A stretch of 64,000 nt of DNA from Cadophora sp. MPI-SDFR-AT-0126 (GCA_020747065.1 JAGMVK010000001.1:1550001-1614000), one strand, 5' to 3'. Shown: positions 10,010 to 21,967, counted from the stretch's first letter. Numbers and translations: made by a program. Notes: a model not told the origin generated them from the sequence alone.

Positions 10010-13000
10010 TCACTTCTTCTCCCCTCTGACGGGACTCTGTGCAAAGCGAATGCCCCTACTCTTCGCCACCGGTGGCGGCACTCTCGGCGTATCATCATCA
10101 TCGCTATCTTCTCCTCTGGCCGCTCCCCTATCCAGTCCCAACGCAGCCTCTCTCCTCCTCCTCTCCGCAGCCGTCTCGACTTCCCCTCTGCCATCATCGT
10201 CCCCGTGACGCTCCTCCTCATCTCTCGCGCGCTCTCTACCCCTCTGCGCAGGCGTAACCGAGTCTACGCCTTTGAGAGCTTGTTCTCTCCTCCGTCTCTC
10301 CGTTTGAGTCTCGCCAATATCTCCTGCATGAGAAACGCGACGAGAGTCTGTCGGCTGAGTCGGATTACTACTGCCTTGATCCGCAACAGATTTAGCGCGT
10401 CGTTTTTGATGGTCAGACTCGCTCTCACTGCCACTCTCCCTCATCTCACCATCCTCATCAATTGTTGCTCCACGTCTGCGCGCCATCTCGGCGCCCACGG
10501 TTTTAGCATTCACTTTGCTTGATGCCATCTGTGTGGATTTAGCAGTGAAGAGGCGGCTGCTGCCAGGGCTGTCGGAAGAGGCGTCTTTCCGAGCGAGGTC
10601 TTTCATCGCGGCGGGAGCGTCGCTGCCGTCGACGATGGCAGCGCGGGCTTTGGGGTCGAGGGATTGGATTTCCTTGAGGAAGTCGTCCTTGGTGAGACGG
10701 CGACCTGCGCCACCGATGGTGAAGCGGATGTGGCGGTCGTCGTCGTCGTCTTCGTTGCTATCTGCGCGTTTGGCTTTGTCTGCTCCATGGCCTTCTTCGC
10801 TGTTGGTGTTGGGACCTTTGAAGCCCCAGTTGCCTAGCCTTCCGAGGACAGATTCACCGTGGTGCATTCCGGGTCGGGAAGATTCTCCCGTCTTCTGGGT
10901 ATCGGCTGGCTTCTTCGTGATGCCTGTCCATGTGCCCATGCGATTGAGCTCTTTCCGGACGACGCCACTTGAGCTTCCTTCGCCGCCCGATTTGGGCTTA
11001 CTGGAAGGGATCTCGTAGGTTTTGACGACTTCTCCATCTTCGTCTTCGACAATGATCTGGTTTACGAATGAGTACATACAGTTTCAAGTGGTAGAATGCG
11101 CCAACTTACAGTGTTACCAAATTGGTATGCTAATGCCGGACCTCTCTTCTTAGGTGGTGCCTTTGCACCCTTTGGTCCACCATCTTCATCTTCCGGCTCA
11201 TTTTTGTGCCTCCAAACGCCCAACTTCTTTCTCAAATTCTTGTAGCCGAGGCCAGAAGACTCAATGTCCTCTTTTGTTTGCTTGACAGCCTTTTCAGCAG
11301 CCTCTTGTCTTTCCTTTCGCGTATGGGAATCAATCTTGCTATCAACAACCTCACCATCTTCGTCTTCAATAATGATATCGTCGCCTTCTTGATAGATCTC
11401 ACGACGGTCTGGCTCGTTCTCCGCTCTGGATATGTGGTCTTTTCTTGTCTCATCAGAGCCCCTGGACATAATCTGTTCCATCTCAGGATCATGCTGGATT
11501 TCACCAATGTCGCGTTCATTCTTTTCGCTGTCAATGTCTTTTTCGGTTTCTGGAGAATTTCCACCAGGTGTCAATGTATCGGAAGTGTTCTCGCTCAGGT
11601 GCTCACTCTGGCTGCGTCGTACAGGGTAAATGGCTGACTGGCTGATAGGTCCTCCAGGACCTAGGCCATCATCCCACTTCTTCTTCCGGCGGCGAGGGAT
11701 GAGAGAAGACGCACGAGTATTGTTTGGGTTATCTTCTTCTTTCTGACGACGTAGAAACTCTCGTGGCATTCCAATAGGCGGTAGCACACCAGGCGGGAAG
11801 TTGTCCATCTTTAGTTCATCGGCATCCGTCTCGGATACAGTAGACTTTGCTTGTGATCTTGATGTAGTTGCAATACGAGGAAGCCTGTTCAGCCAACCTG
11901 GGCCTTCCACGTCCGTTGTATAGGACATAGTCAGGTGCAGCGTGTTGATATGCTTGCCGAGTGTGAAGACTGCGATGGACGAACCATGAACAATAATCGA
12001 TGCGATAACCAGGAAAGTAGTGATGGGCCATACAAGTGCAACAACCATGTAATTGTGGGCGTTGGGATCTGGATATGATGCTAGTGGGGTAGTCGTTGTT
12101 GTTTCCAATTCCGCTCGTGCTAAAATCGCCACGAATATTGCCCCGACTCCAATTGGACCGAAGTGGCCAGCGAAAAAAGCTTCTCGCCAGGTCTTGATGT
12201 CCGGAATTAATGGTTTCAGTGCCAACATGATCGGAATTCGGCGGAAAAAGATGACGAAGAGGGCAATAACTACCAATCTCCAAGGGGTCAGACCCAAAGC
12301 AGCGTTGTTGTATTGTTCCCAGGGAATGATAGTCCCCAAGTAGACGAAGTACGCCAAATTGATAAGCAGATCAATAACGTTGGAGACGTGTGACTCTTCA
12401 GTCTTTTGCGTGAACCACCCATCATTAGAAAAGCCAACTCCAGCAGCAAAGCCGACAAGGAGATCATCGACACCGAGGATACTACCAGAGCCAGCACAGA
12501 ACAGCGCGAGGACAAAGTAGAACACGAGGAAGCTTTCTCTGTCCACGAGGTCATGCGTCTCAGCATATTTGATACCATGCCTACCAATATAGCCAATCAT
12601 AAAGCCGTAAAATGCGCCAAACACACACTCGTAGAGGATGGTGAGAACGATCCAGTGAAATGCTACTTCCTTGGAATCTGGTCTGTATTCGACCAGGTAG
12701 AGAGCAAGGTATATGAATGGAAATGCCATGCCGTCGTTGCATCCTGACTCCGCTGACAGGAGATCTCGCAAATGTTTCGGCACCCGCTTGGCGAACTTTC
12801 CTTTTCCAACCACGGAACTGGCCAGGACGGGGTCAGTTGCAGTCACACAAGCCGCGCAGACCAGGGCCTCAAGCCATGTGAGTGGTAGAACCATCCACCA
12901 TATGAATAAGCTAGTTATCAACCAGCCAAATGTCATAACAGGTAGTAGCAAGAACACCACACTCCTCCAATGCTTTTCCATATAGTATTTGGGCAATTCG

Positions 13001-13263
13001 ACGCCGACGGCGAAACATTGGACGACGAGGACGATTCGAGAGAACTCGAGGGTGATCTGATCGGTGTTTCCCCATGTTCCAGGGTCGATCAGGTTGGCGG
13101 CATGCGGGCCAAAGATGATTCCGCAGATGGTCGCGACAGTTGCTTCACCTATGTACAGTCGTTCCTTGATGAACGACGAACACAGCATGAACAGCGATGT
13201 GAAGCCGCCGAGGATGATGTAGACCAGATGCGGTCGATTGATCGAGAGATGTTCCCACGCCAT
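10010..13263 (-). CDS. NHA1: Plasma-membrane Na+(K+)/H+ antiporter
   Basis: This protein exports Na+ and K+ in exchange for protons across the plasma membrane, for salt tolerance and pH/K+ homeostasis. Two exons (13263-11110, 11056-10010) with a 53-bp GTAAGT..CAG intron give 1066 residues, close to the yeast Nha1 length. The first about 440 residues form the CPA1-type transport domain with about 12 membrane segments. They start with the family opening MAWEHLSINRPHLVYIILGG and include VCAACVTATDPVLASSVV and the ion-binding SAESGCNDGMAFPF. VDDLLVGFAAGVGFSNDGWF and FAGHFGPIGVGAIF also belong to this domain. The rest is a long, charged cytosolic tail typical of fungal Nha1, with DDRHIRFTIGGAGRRLTKDDF near its middle. 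The acidic motif EDEDGEVV occurs twice: once before the intron (DDIIIEDEDGEVV) and once immediately after it (TIIVEDEDGEVV). The start at 13263 matches the family N-terminus exactly. Confidence 0.95.
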
Positions 13264-14136
13264 GGTGAGTCAAGAGCTTGGTGTCTCTTGGTGATGCTTG
13301 AATTTCTTGTCTCTCAAAACTCGAGGCGACGGCGATAAGGTATGACTCTGGGATCTAGACAGCAGATCTCGATAGAGCAGCAGATCTTGTAACGCGGGTC
13401 TGCCTCAACCCAGCTGGATACCCTTCCCAATTCCCCAGTCTGCCGATTCGGTCAGAAGTATTGCGTGGTGTCGGAGCATTCAGAAGCTGGTCGCGCCCAG
13501 TCGCAGGTCCAATTCAACAAGACTCTTGATATCTTGGCCGGCTCAAACAGCGGGTCTTGGTACAGTGAGTGACTGCACTGTCAATGTAATGATCGGAAGG
13601 TCCTCGTGAGGATAGGGATATTCGAAGGGTTTTGTAGGTGGTCGTGGAAAGAAGGGATGTAGGGATCCTGCTCATGGAGAGCGCGGGGTGGTGGGGAGGA
13701 AGGGAAAGTTCGAGATCGTAGAAGTCGAAAAAAAGATGTAACGCCCTCGATTGGACTTTGGTAGGTAGGTCTGGTTGGGACTAACGCGATTCTTTATGGT
13801 CAGCGGGATAGTAGGCCAAGCCAAGCCTCTTGACGGGTGAAAAGAATGTTGTAAAGCCAAGCCAGCCGAGAAAAATGCCCAGCTTTGAAGAAAGTCCCAA
13901 GCCTCTATGACGGAATATAATTGGGGAGAAAAGAGTCAAGATGCCGGGTTCTGGTTCTCGTCCGGTCAAACGAGCGTGGGTTCTACCAATAACGGCGGCT
14001 GCGCTATGATTATTGTACCAAGTAGTTGAGATAGTGGATGGAGCTGCCGTTTCTTGGGCTTCTTTGGCACGAGCTGGGCGGAATCTTGATGTTGTTCAAG
14101 AGATGGCAAGAGATTGATAAGGTGGACCAGGATCTG

Positions 14137-14160
14137 GGAGATGGAGATGGAGATGGAGAT
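14137..14160 (+). repeat. Microsatellite (GGAGAT)4
   Basis: Four perfect copies of a hexanucleotide in the upstream region of NHA1, about 0.9 kb from its start codon. Simple-sequence repeat with no evident function. Confidence 0.9.
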
Positions 14161-14226
14161 AGAATATATAAGAACTGAATTGGGCTCAATTACCACATAA
14201 AGTGACTCTCACCAATTTGTGCTAAC

Positions 14227-14246
14227 CCTTCCTTCCTTCCTTCCTT
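14227..14246 (+). repeat. Microsatellite (CCTT)5
   Basis: Five perfect tetranucleotide copies in a pyrimidine-rich intergenic tract. No evident function. Confidence 0.9.
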
Positions 14247-14700
14247 CTTTGAGCAGGCAATATTATTATGTTTCGTTCTTCTCAACCATCTCAGTAGGCA
14301 GGCAGGGTTCATCTCGTTTGGTGGCATGCATCCTGTCCATGGATCTCAACGCGACAAAATTTCGTCGCTTCTTGTCTCTGTCTGATATCAATTGTTGCCG
14401 ATTCTCCGAGCTTTATATCCCTGTTCACGCCGATCTGATTCGCCACTCTCTCTACTTTCTGCCAAGCCACACTTGTGAAATGGTTCAAGGGTGCCGATAA
14501 GCAGAGCAAGAGATAGCTCAGAGCCCTGCGAAGGCGGTGAGATGCATCGCACGATTTGATTGGTCGGCTGTCAGCAGAGGAACAGGAGACGAACAGATGA
14601 GGAGAGGTGGAGGAGAGGTCAGGATCCTGAGGCGTAGACGTTTCCACATGTGGTCTCATGCAATTCAAAGTCCCATGTACTACTGTGGTCCAGCCCCAAT

Positions 14701-14720
14701 GGCTGGCTGGCTGGCTGGCT
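14701..14720 (+). repeat. Microsatellite (GGCT)5
   Basis: Five perfect tetranucleotide copies between the NHA1 and C6-regulator genes. No evident function. Confidence 0.9.
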
Positions 14721-15290
14721 GTCAGCATTGAACGGCACGGCACTTCGTTCAGGTGAACTGGACCGGACTGGACTGGACTTCATCCTTCTCTTCTCATGCA
14801 ACATTAAAAAGCCTTCTTCTCCAGACACTTCTCTTAATTTGCGTGGGGTGCATTGTGTTTGCTGGAAGCTGAGGCTCTGGTCGGTCACCTGGACTACGAA
14901 TATTGTATTCCTGCATGAGTGCATCGCGTCCTCAGACTCATACCTCCACGTCTCTCCATACCTATGCCGTCCTTCACCCACGTTCTTGCGCCACTGAGCC
15001 AGCTTGTTCATGTACCTCTTCTCTTTTGGACTTTGGACTTCTCGGGGCACTGATCTGTTGATCCCGTAGGTCGGCAGTAAGGTTACGGGCGGGATGCTGA
15101 AGCAAGGTAAACGGAAGTCGGCCCCAAAGTCAAGGAACGGCTGTTTGACGTGCAGGTACGTGATGTGATAAGTGTAATGTCTTATTCTATGCATTATTTC
15201 TACATCTATCTATTGCCTTGCATTGTTCTCTCGCTGGGTACAGAGGCGGGATTTTGAGTCCAGATACGACATGTTGGGCACAACTGCGGC

Positions 15291-17105
15291 ATGCAGCTGC
15301 TATGCTACGTAGGACATCGTGTGGCTAACATGGGCAAACCAAATCGTAGGGCCCGGAGAGTGAAATGTGACGAACTTCTTCCGGTCTGTACGCTGTGTTC
15401 CCGTATCCAGCGACCATGTGTCTGGAAACGAACACAACCAAAGTCCCGGCGTCCACTTCTCCCGCAGGAGACGGATCAGCTTCGTCAGGTCCAACCTTCC
15501 GAGGCTTTACGTTTCGTAACCCAGGATGAAGCCCTCTACTTCAGAGCGTACCAAGAAGAAGCATGTCTAGAACTCTCTAGATACAATAAGTCTTCCGCTT
15601 GGAGTTACACTCTGCTCCAAGCGTGTTACCACGAGCCTTTCGTACTACGAGCCGTATTAGCAATCGGAGCTTTCAATAAGTCTATCAAGCAAGGGTACTT
15701 CGCCACTACCGGTCCATCTTCTGACAGAAAGGCAAGCATGGAAATAGCAAACCGACATCAAACATTTGCCTTGGCATCATATGATCGGGCTATAGTCGGC
15801 ATGCAACAGATTGTACCTGTCCCACAAGATCCATCATCACTGAGGAATGCTCTGTTGGCATGTCTTGTCATTTATTGCATTGAACTCTTACTCAAGTCAC
15901 CTACGACTGCTCTCAATCAAGGCCAGAATGGATATTTACTCCTTCAGCAATGGTCACAAAGTAAAGATGCCCAGAACACTGGTCTTTCATCTCCTAACTC
16001 CAGTATTGTTGACGACGAGATCTTTCACGAATATGGACGCATCGAGCTCTATCATGCAATCCGGTGGGGTATCAAAGATTTACCCCGCCATATGAAACGA
16101 AGACGAGAGGGAGCATTAACAGTGAAGAATATGCCGATTCGATTCAGCATTTTGGAAGAGGCAAGACGATTCCAGCAACTCATCATGCGACGCACGTTTC
16201 ATCTAGTGGATGAGTCGTATGCGCGCAATATCATGCTCAAGCAAGACTTAAGGCATCTTTATACGGCGGACAGTCCGGGCGAATTGATGGATCCTTGTTA
16301 CGTTCCCACGGATCTTCTGAATGAACGAGATCAGTACCTCAAGGATATCAGAAGGTGGATCAAGGCATTCGAGCCGATCCTCTCCAAGGCCATGGGAACA
16401 CCAGATCCACTCCCACAATCGGAAGCAGCTCTCCTCCTAATTCAGATCTTGGACGCCGAAATATCGTTAACCAGCGCTTTCTTCACAAAGCAAAACGAAT
16501 ACGATCAATTCCTCCCCTCTTTCGCCCAAATAGTATCCTTATCTCGACACATCAACCACTCGAACCTCAAACTTTGGAACACAAATTCCCCAGTCTTCAA
16601 CTTCCCAGACAGTATTGAGAAGCCACTTTACGATGCAGCCATGTTCTGCCGTGACAAAACCATCCGACAAGAAGCACTCACCATCCTACGCACTACCGCC
16701 CATCGAGACCCAACTCGGCAGCAAGCCCGGTTAGCCACACGAGCATCTTTCATCGTAGACCTAGAAGAAGCGAATCGGTTACCAGATGGCACGATACCAG
16801 AAGACGGTCGATGGAGAATCATCTGGATCCTGCACCATTACAAGGAGCCCCAGAACGATATGACCATCGTCTGCTGTAGGACGATTGGTTATCCCATGGG
16901 GGAGCAGTATCCCGCGCAAAGAGAGTGGAAGCGGATGACCTTCACGGAAGATGAGGCAGAGACAATGTCATGTCCTACTTGGAATGAAGACATCCACTTC
17001 TCGTCCTGGGCACCAAAGCGGAATTTTGTCAAACCGGCGTGTATTGCGTGGAGGGAGGTACATGATGAAATACTTGGAAGGACGGAACGCTCAAGAATCG
17101 GCTGA
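15291..17105 (+). CDS. Zn2Cys6-type transcription factor, N-terminus incomplete or misread
   Basis: A putative fungal nuclear regulator; the visible frame is 604 residues. The N-terminus carries the second half of a Zn2Cys6 DNA-binding cluster: RRARRVKCDELLPVCTLC, then SRIQRPC. The first CxxC pair, normally seven residues before KCD, is absent from this frame. The body fits the fungal-specific regulatory (Fungal_trans_2 / DUF3468-like) region, with an FRAYQEEACLELS opening, SWSYTLLQACYHEPFVLRAVLA-like helices and LRNALLACLVIYCIELL. A plausible 3' splice site (ATCGTAG, 15347-15349) with a CTAAC branch site upstream lies exactly where the first half should join. It would give C..CR|ARRVKC. So the true gene may have an upstream exon, with the ATGs at 15291 and 15330 artefactual. 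The target genes are unknown. Two methyltransferase genes follow on the same strand. Confidence 0.75.
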   Translation: MQLLCYVGHRVANMGKPNRRARRVKCDELLPVCTLCSRIQRPCVWKRTQPKSRRPLLPQETDQLRQVQPSEALRFVTQDEALYFRAYQEEACLELSRYNKSSAWSYTLLQACYHEPFVLRAVLAIGAFNKSIKQGYFATTGPSSDRKASMEIANRHQTFALASYDRAIVGMQQIVPVPQDPSSLRNALLACLVIYCIELLLKSPTTALNQGQNGYLLLQQWSQSKDAQNTGLSSPNSSIVDDEIFHEYGRIELYHAIRWGIKDLPRHMKRRREGALTVKNMPIRFSILEEARRFQQLIMRRTFHLVDESYARNIMLKQDLRHLYTADSPGELMDPCYVPTDLLNERDQYLKDIRRWIKAFEPILSKAMGTPDPLPQSEAALLLIQILDAEISLTSAFFTKQNEYDQFLPSFAQIVSLSRHINHSNLKLWNTNSPVFNFPDSIEKPLYDAAMFCRDKTIRQEALTILRTTAHRDPTRQQARLATRASFIVDLEEANRLPDGTIPEDGRWRIIWILHHYKEPQNDMTIVCCRTIGYPMGEQYPAQREWKRMTFTEDEAETMSCPTWNEDIHFSSWAPKRNFVKPACIAWREVHDEILGRTERSRIG

Positions 17106-18847
17106 AGAGGTTGCTTACATTGGATGGAGCAACTCGAGCAAGGTGTGAGGATCTTTTACTCTGTTATCAAAAGTAAAACAACCGAAGCTCAACCTCAGAG
17201 ACATGCGACGACATCCTACAGAACCCAGATAATTCTGCCCAGCAGTCCAGAACTCAACCCAATCTCTAGACCCCCCAGATCCTTGCCTTATGCAACGCCG
17301 TGCAGGCGCCCATCTGCAACTCAGCTTGGTATCTAAGCCGTTATGTCTTCGCCTAGAGTTGCACCATCGGCAGGATCCGGGCTCTCAGGAGAATTAGGTC
17401 GGAACAAGCACAATCACGTGCGTATACCTCAATGACATCCACGAGATGGTCTCCCTGTGGTATTTGGAGCATGGGAAGGAGAATGGGGTGGTGAATGTGG
17501 GTAATATTCAACAATACACCAATCTATACTGTATAAAAAAAGCATAATAAACAATCGGACAAGCCGTACTATTGCCCAACCCAACAGAAGCTCGGTTGGA
17601 CTGTCTCGATCGATCACCAGAGATACTCACCAGCTCACTATAATTTTATTTCAAGTTCCATTACACCCTCCCAGCTTTCACTTCCAAATCCATCTCTCTT
17701 TGACTTTTCTCTCCCCTAATGCTCAACACAAATCACTAATTCGTATTCCTTTACATTTCAATACCTAATATGGCGGAGGGACTTCGTCTGCACATCATAC
17801 ATAGAAGCTACTGTTCAAAAAAGAAGCAAATCGAGAAAACTGCAAGAAAGGGGTCAGATATCCATACTAACCTCGCGATGCTATTATTTCATTATCAGCA
17901 CTACCATCTCTACCTGCTCAAGTGACAGCTTGTTTTCTTTTGACTACATCTGTGACTGTACCATTGGACTAGGATGTAGCAAAAGGATTCGCATCAAAAA
18001 ATGGAATCGAGATGAGTATTATGATGGAATTTCTCAGTGTTTTCAGATCGTTGGTCAGTAGGAAGGGTTCAGCAAGGGTTTAGTAATTGAAAAAAGAACG
18101 GACAAGTGCTGCTTACGAGGTGGAATATCCCAAATTCGCTACAAGATTCTGAAACACAATAGTCCACATGCTTCTTGAAAAGCTAAAAACTAAATGCTGC
18201 CCAAATGTAAGGAAGTGCCAATGCGAGTTTGTTGACTTCTCCAGTAAAGTCACTTTAGAGCCTGGGCGTGAAACCCTCAGCCCTTCAGCAATCAAAACAC
18301 AGGCTCCCAGTCTCATATCACCGAAGTCCAGCGTACCCTGACTACTTTCCAGGGCAGCAATCACTGGAAATACAGGCACAAGACCTCACTGCCCGTCACT
18401 GGTGGGAAATCGCATCACCCCGCCGTCTTGCCTTGTTGGTGCGGCCGTCCCCTGTCAGAAAGTACATGAAACACCACATCCTATTGATCGAGGAAAAGCT
18501 GAATTGGAATCAGGCTGTTTGTTAATTCGCTTGTTGATTTGTGTATGGTTATGCGGGGTGGAGGTGATGTGCATGCTTGAAAGTATGAAGTCGATTCGAG
18601 GTTGTATGATGTACTGATGAGATGGGTGATGTGTTGGGATGTGATGCTACGTGCCACGTTGAAGGGAGATAAACTTTATAGCTCGATTAAACATGATAGA
18701 AGATTTGACATTTGTGTTTAACGTCTCTCATCTCTAAAACTTCTTACCATCAAACCTCCCAAGCATCTCTTGAGATAGCTACATCCTCCCTCCAAACCTC
18801 TACCCCGCCGTCTCCCACATCATAGTCCAGTCCAGTATTACCCCACC
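17106..18847. other. Intergenic, 1.7 kb
   Basis: No gene supported. A pyrimidine-rich stretch near 17640-17760 looks like promoter or UTR sequence. Short frames (for example minus 18379-18113) lack motifs. The right end is the promoter and leader of the LaeA-like gene. Confidence 0.5.
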
Positions 18848-20255
18848 ATGGCCGCCCCTCACCCCAACGACGACATCGACGCCGACTCCTCCCTCGGCGA
18901 CTGCGACGACATCGATGACCTCTCCTCCACCGTCTCCATAAACAGCAGCATCCTCGCCCACCGCCACGAAAATGGCCGCCGGTACCACGCCTACAAAGAC
19001 GGGACATACCTTGGTCCGAACGATGTCCCTGAGCAGGATCGCCTGGATTTGCAGCATCATCTGTTTACATTGACGTTTGAGGGGAAACTGCATCTGTATG
19101 TCATATGTACTTGGGCATTTTTTTAGTCCAGTCGTGATTTAAGGATCCCTGTAGAGAAAAATAAAGAAAAAGGCAGTTCGAATATCAAGGCTAACTAACC
19201 ACCACCCGCCCAGCTGTCCCCTCCCCACCTCCCTCCACCGCGTCCTAGACGTCGGGACGGGGACAGGAATCTGGGCCATAGACTTCGGCGACTCGCACCC
19301 AGAAGCCGAAGTCCTCGGCATAGATCTCAGTCCCATCCAGCCGGGCTCGGTGCCGCCGAACGTGAGCTTCCAGGTCGATGATCTGGAGGAGGAGTGGACG
19401 TTTCGGGAGGGCGTGGAGGACTTTGATCTGGTGTATGTGAGGATGATGACGAGTAGTTTTGCGGATTGGGAGAGGTTTTTTAAGCAGAGTTTTAGGTGAG
19501 TGTTTTGCTTCGATGGTCTGTTCATGCTCACGTGGAGGAGTTCCGTGTGTGAGGAGTTGACGAAAAGTGGAGAGAGACTGTGGAGGAATTGAGGAAGCTG
19601 GGGGGTGGTAAGCTTCTTGGGAAATGCTTATTGATATGGAACTTGTAGACACATGAAACCAGGCGGGTACATCGAGATGGCGGATATCTGCTTTCCAGTG
19701 GAATTCGTAGATGATTCCATGCCGGTAGACTCAGCACTGAAGAAGTGGGCTGGTCTCATCCTGGACGGAACGAGGACGATTGGTAGGCCAATTGACAGTG
19801 CGAAGAAGTATAAGGAGCAGCTTGAGAAAGCTGGGTTTGTGAATGTCGTTGAGCAGAAGTTCACGTGGCCGCAGAATCGATGGCCGAAGGAGAAGAAGAT
19901 GAAGGAGATTGGTAAGGTCTTCTGTTGCTCTATTCAGGATTTTGCGCTTCGAAGCGACTCTAATCATTATCAGGACGGAGAGGAAAGAGATTTTGCTAAT
20001 TGAAGAGCAGGAGCCTGGTCGCTGGAGAATATGGCGCCTTCACTTGAGGGTTTCTCCATGGCGCTTTTCACTCGTGTATTCAACTGGACGAAGGAAGAAG
20101 TTGAGCTCTTTCTGGTCGATGTACGGAAGGAGATGAAAGATACCAAGATTCATGCGTATTGGCCGATGTGAGTGTTTATTCCTTGATCCTTAAATTGACA
20201 ACGTTGATGGTGGGTTCGTAGATATGTTGTGTATGCTCAGAAACCAACGTGGTAA
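18848..20255 (+). CDS. LaeA-like SAM-dependent methyltransferase
   Basis: A class I methyltransferase of the LaeA/TAM domain type common in filamentous fungi. Five exons (18848-19095, 19214-19495, 19649-19911, 20011-20167, 20222-20255) give 327 residues. All four introns have GT..AG ends and keep frame. Near residue 50 is the usual N-terminal block ([20 protein letters not shown]). SAM motif I is [14 protein letters not shown], followed by GIDLSPIQP with its acidic ribose-binding residue. [17 protein letters not shown] and [15 protein letters not shown] are the later family motifs. The protein ends in VVYAQKPTW, the family's usual C-terminus. It opens with an acidic Asp/Ser-rich leader. Only a few members, such as LaeA itself, are proven regulators of secondary metabolism; most paralogues have no known substrate. 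I therefore call the domain firmly but not the role. Confidence 0.92.
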
Positions 20256-21013
20256 TGATGAGCAAAATAATTTAGCACTCACTGAATGCAAGTATACACC
20301 GTTTTTGGATCATTCAAGAGATTCAGTGAGTTAGGCTTCGCACTATTCTCATTTCTAGTTTCCCGGAAAATTCTATAAATTCCGGGTGCCGCTTCAATGC
20401 CCAGCAAAAGTACACGCCTCGATCGGTGTTTAATCGTATAAACCGCCGGTCCGTTTCGATTCCTAAGTCTGCATATAAAAGGTCCTTTCCTCGACAATTC
20501 GTCCAGAAAGACAGACAAGTGTTAAGATTTTCAGACCCGAATTTGTCAAATACATGACGCCCGATCCTAAACTTGCGAAAAAAGGGATCACGGCGCATCC
20601 TTCTAAATCTCACCCAATCATCGGCTTGGCACCCCAGCATCTCTTAAAGACGTTGGAAAAATTCAATCAAATCACAACTTTGCGTGGCTGAGCTATTCGG
20701 AACCAGCTTCCGAAGTAAGTACCAAAAAGGTGTTCCAAAAGTGGAGAAAAGTCCCACCGTCTTACTGACCGATTCGCAGGCAACTATTTTTCTCAACTCT
20801 ACAAATACACACTCTCTCCCCAGTTATTCTCCTTTTCAAAGCAATTCAAGCTGGCTAAAAGTTGAGTAGTCTGTAGAGTGCGGTAGATAACAAACAATTC
20901 CAAGAACACTTCACGAAACCTTTGCTTAAAGCAAAGAAAGATAACCGGACGTAAATAAATCAACCCAACGGCTCAGCCGTACCATCCACGCTCGACTCAT
21001 CGCCATCGTCAAA
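20256..21013. other. Intergenic between two methyltransferase genes
   Basis: No gene supported. Open frames on the minus strand at 20279-20640 lack known motifs and splice partners. The last 150 bases are the likely promoter of the next gene. Confidence 0.45.
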
Positions 21014-21967
21014 ATGTCAACACCACAACCCTCCATGTCTAGCGAGAAGACCTTCACGTCCTACACCAAAGACCAAGGCAAATCCTACGCCCAAGCCCGT
21101 CCCTCCTACCACCCCAAACTATACGAAACAGTTCTCAAGCTGCATACTTCCACCTTCGGCCAGCTCACCAGCCTCCTAGACGTCGGTTGCGGCCCAGGAA
21201 TCACAGCTCGCGCTCTCGCACCAAACTTCACCCATGTCACCGGCATCGATCCCTCAGAAGGAATGATAAACAACGCACGCGCTCTAGGCGGCACAACCGC
21301 CTCATCCGAGCCCATCCGCTTCGAGATCTCCACCGCCGAAGACTTAGGCTGGCATCTCTCCCCACCAGTAGAGGATTCGAGTATTGATCTCCTCACGGCG
21401 TCAACAGCCGCGCATTGGTTCGACATGGCTGCTTTCTGGCCGCGTGCAGCTCGTGTGCTCAAACCAGGCGGGACAGTCGCGCTCTGGACGACAGGCCAAT
21501 TGAGTGTGCATCCCTCCGTACCCAATTCCGAAGCTCTGAACGCGGCACTCATGGATCTGGAAGAGCGCGACTTACAACCCTTCTTCGAGCCGGGCAACTG
21601 GCTCACTCGCAACCTCTACACTGGCTTACCCCTCCCATGGACGCTCGACACGCCCGTACCCGAGTTCGACGAAAGTACTTTCGTGCGAATGGAATGGGGA
21701 ACGGGGGAGAACGATCCTGAGGAGTTCTTTGCGGGTGGGGCGCTGACGATGGATCTCGATATGATGGAGAAGATCATGGGGACGGCGAGTCCGGTGCAGC
21801 GGTGGAGGGAGGCGAACAAGGAGACTGTTGGGACGGAAAAGGATGTGGTGAGGAGGATGAGGAGGGAGATTGAGAGGTTGTTGAGGGAGGCTGGGGTGGA
21901 GGAGGGGAAGGAGGTTATTAGGGGGAGTCCTAAGGGAGTTTTGTTGGTTGTGAAGAAGAAGGCTTAG
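21014..21967 (+). CDS. Methyltransferase, trans-aconitate methyltransferase-like (Tmt1/Crg1 group)
   Basis: An intronless 317-residue class I SAM methyltransferase of the type 11 fold. Early residues KDQGKSYAQARPSYHPKLYE are typical of the Tmt1/Crg1 group. Motif I is LLDVGCGPGITARALA, and the ribose-binding acid is in TGIDPSEGMINNAR. IDLLTASTAAHWFDMAAFWP and AARVLKPGGTVALWTTG are further hallmarks of the group. The C-terminus (EVIRGSPKGVLLVVKKKA) closes the fold. The yeast relatives methylate trans-aconitate or affect cantharidin resistance; the substrate here is unknown. It is on the same strand as the LaeA-like gene, 760 bp downstream of it, without sign of co-transcription. Confidence 0.92.
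   Translation: MSTPQPSMSSEKTFTSYTKDQGKSYAQARPSYHPKLYETVLKLHTSTFGQLTSLLDVGCGPGITARALAPNFTHVTGIDPSEGMINNARALGGTTASSEPIRFEISTAEDLGWHLSPPVEDSSIDLLTASTAAHWFDMAAFWPRAARVLKPGGTVALWTTGQLSVHPSVPNSEALNAALMDLEERDLQPFFEPGNWLTRNLYTGLPLPWTLDTPVPEFDESTFVRMEWGTGENDPEEFFAGGALTMDLDMMEKIMGTASPVQRWREANKETVGTEKDVVRRMRREIERLLREAGVEEGKEVIRGSPKGVLLVVKKKA

Larger units (their letters stand above)
13264..15290. other. Intergenic, 2 kb, with microsatellites
   Basis: Promoter and 5' leader of NHA1 on the left, and upstream region of a transcription-factor gene on the right. It contains several simple repeats: (GGAGAT)4 at 14137-14160, (CCTT)5 at 14227-14246 and (GGCT)5 at 14701-14720. It also holds a GGACT-rich stretch near 14760-14780. 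Open frames here are low-complexity shadows. The missing first exon of the downstream zinc-cluster regulator may lie here, but I could not identify it. Confidence 0.5.

Noticed and set aside
10515..11018. 167-codon plus-strand frame
   Set aside because: Antisense shadow of the NHA1 tail, which has clear family motifs.
14619..15194. 191-codon minus-strand frame upstream of the C6 regulator
   Set aside because: Contains the translated (GGCT)n and GGACT repeats; no domain and no consistent splice pattern.
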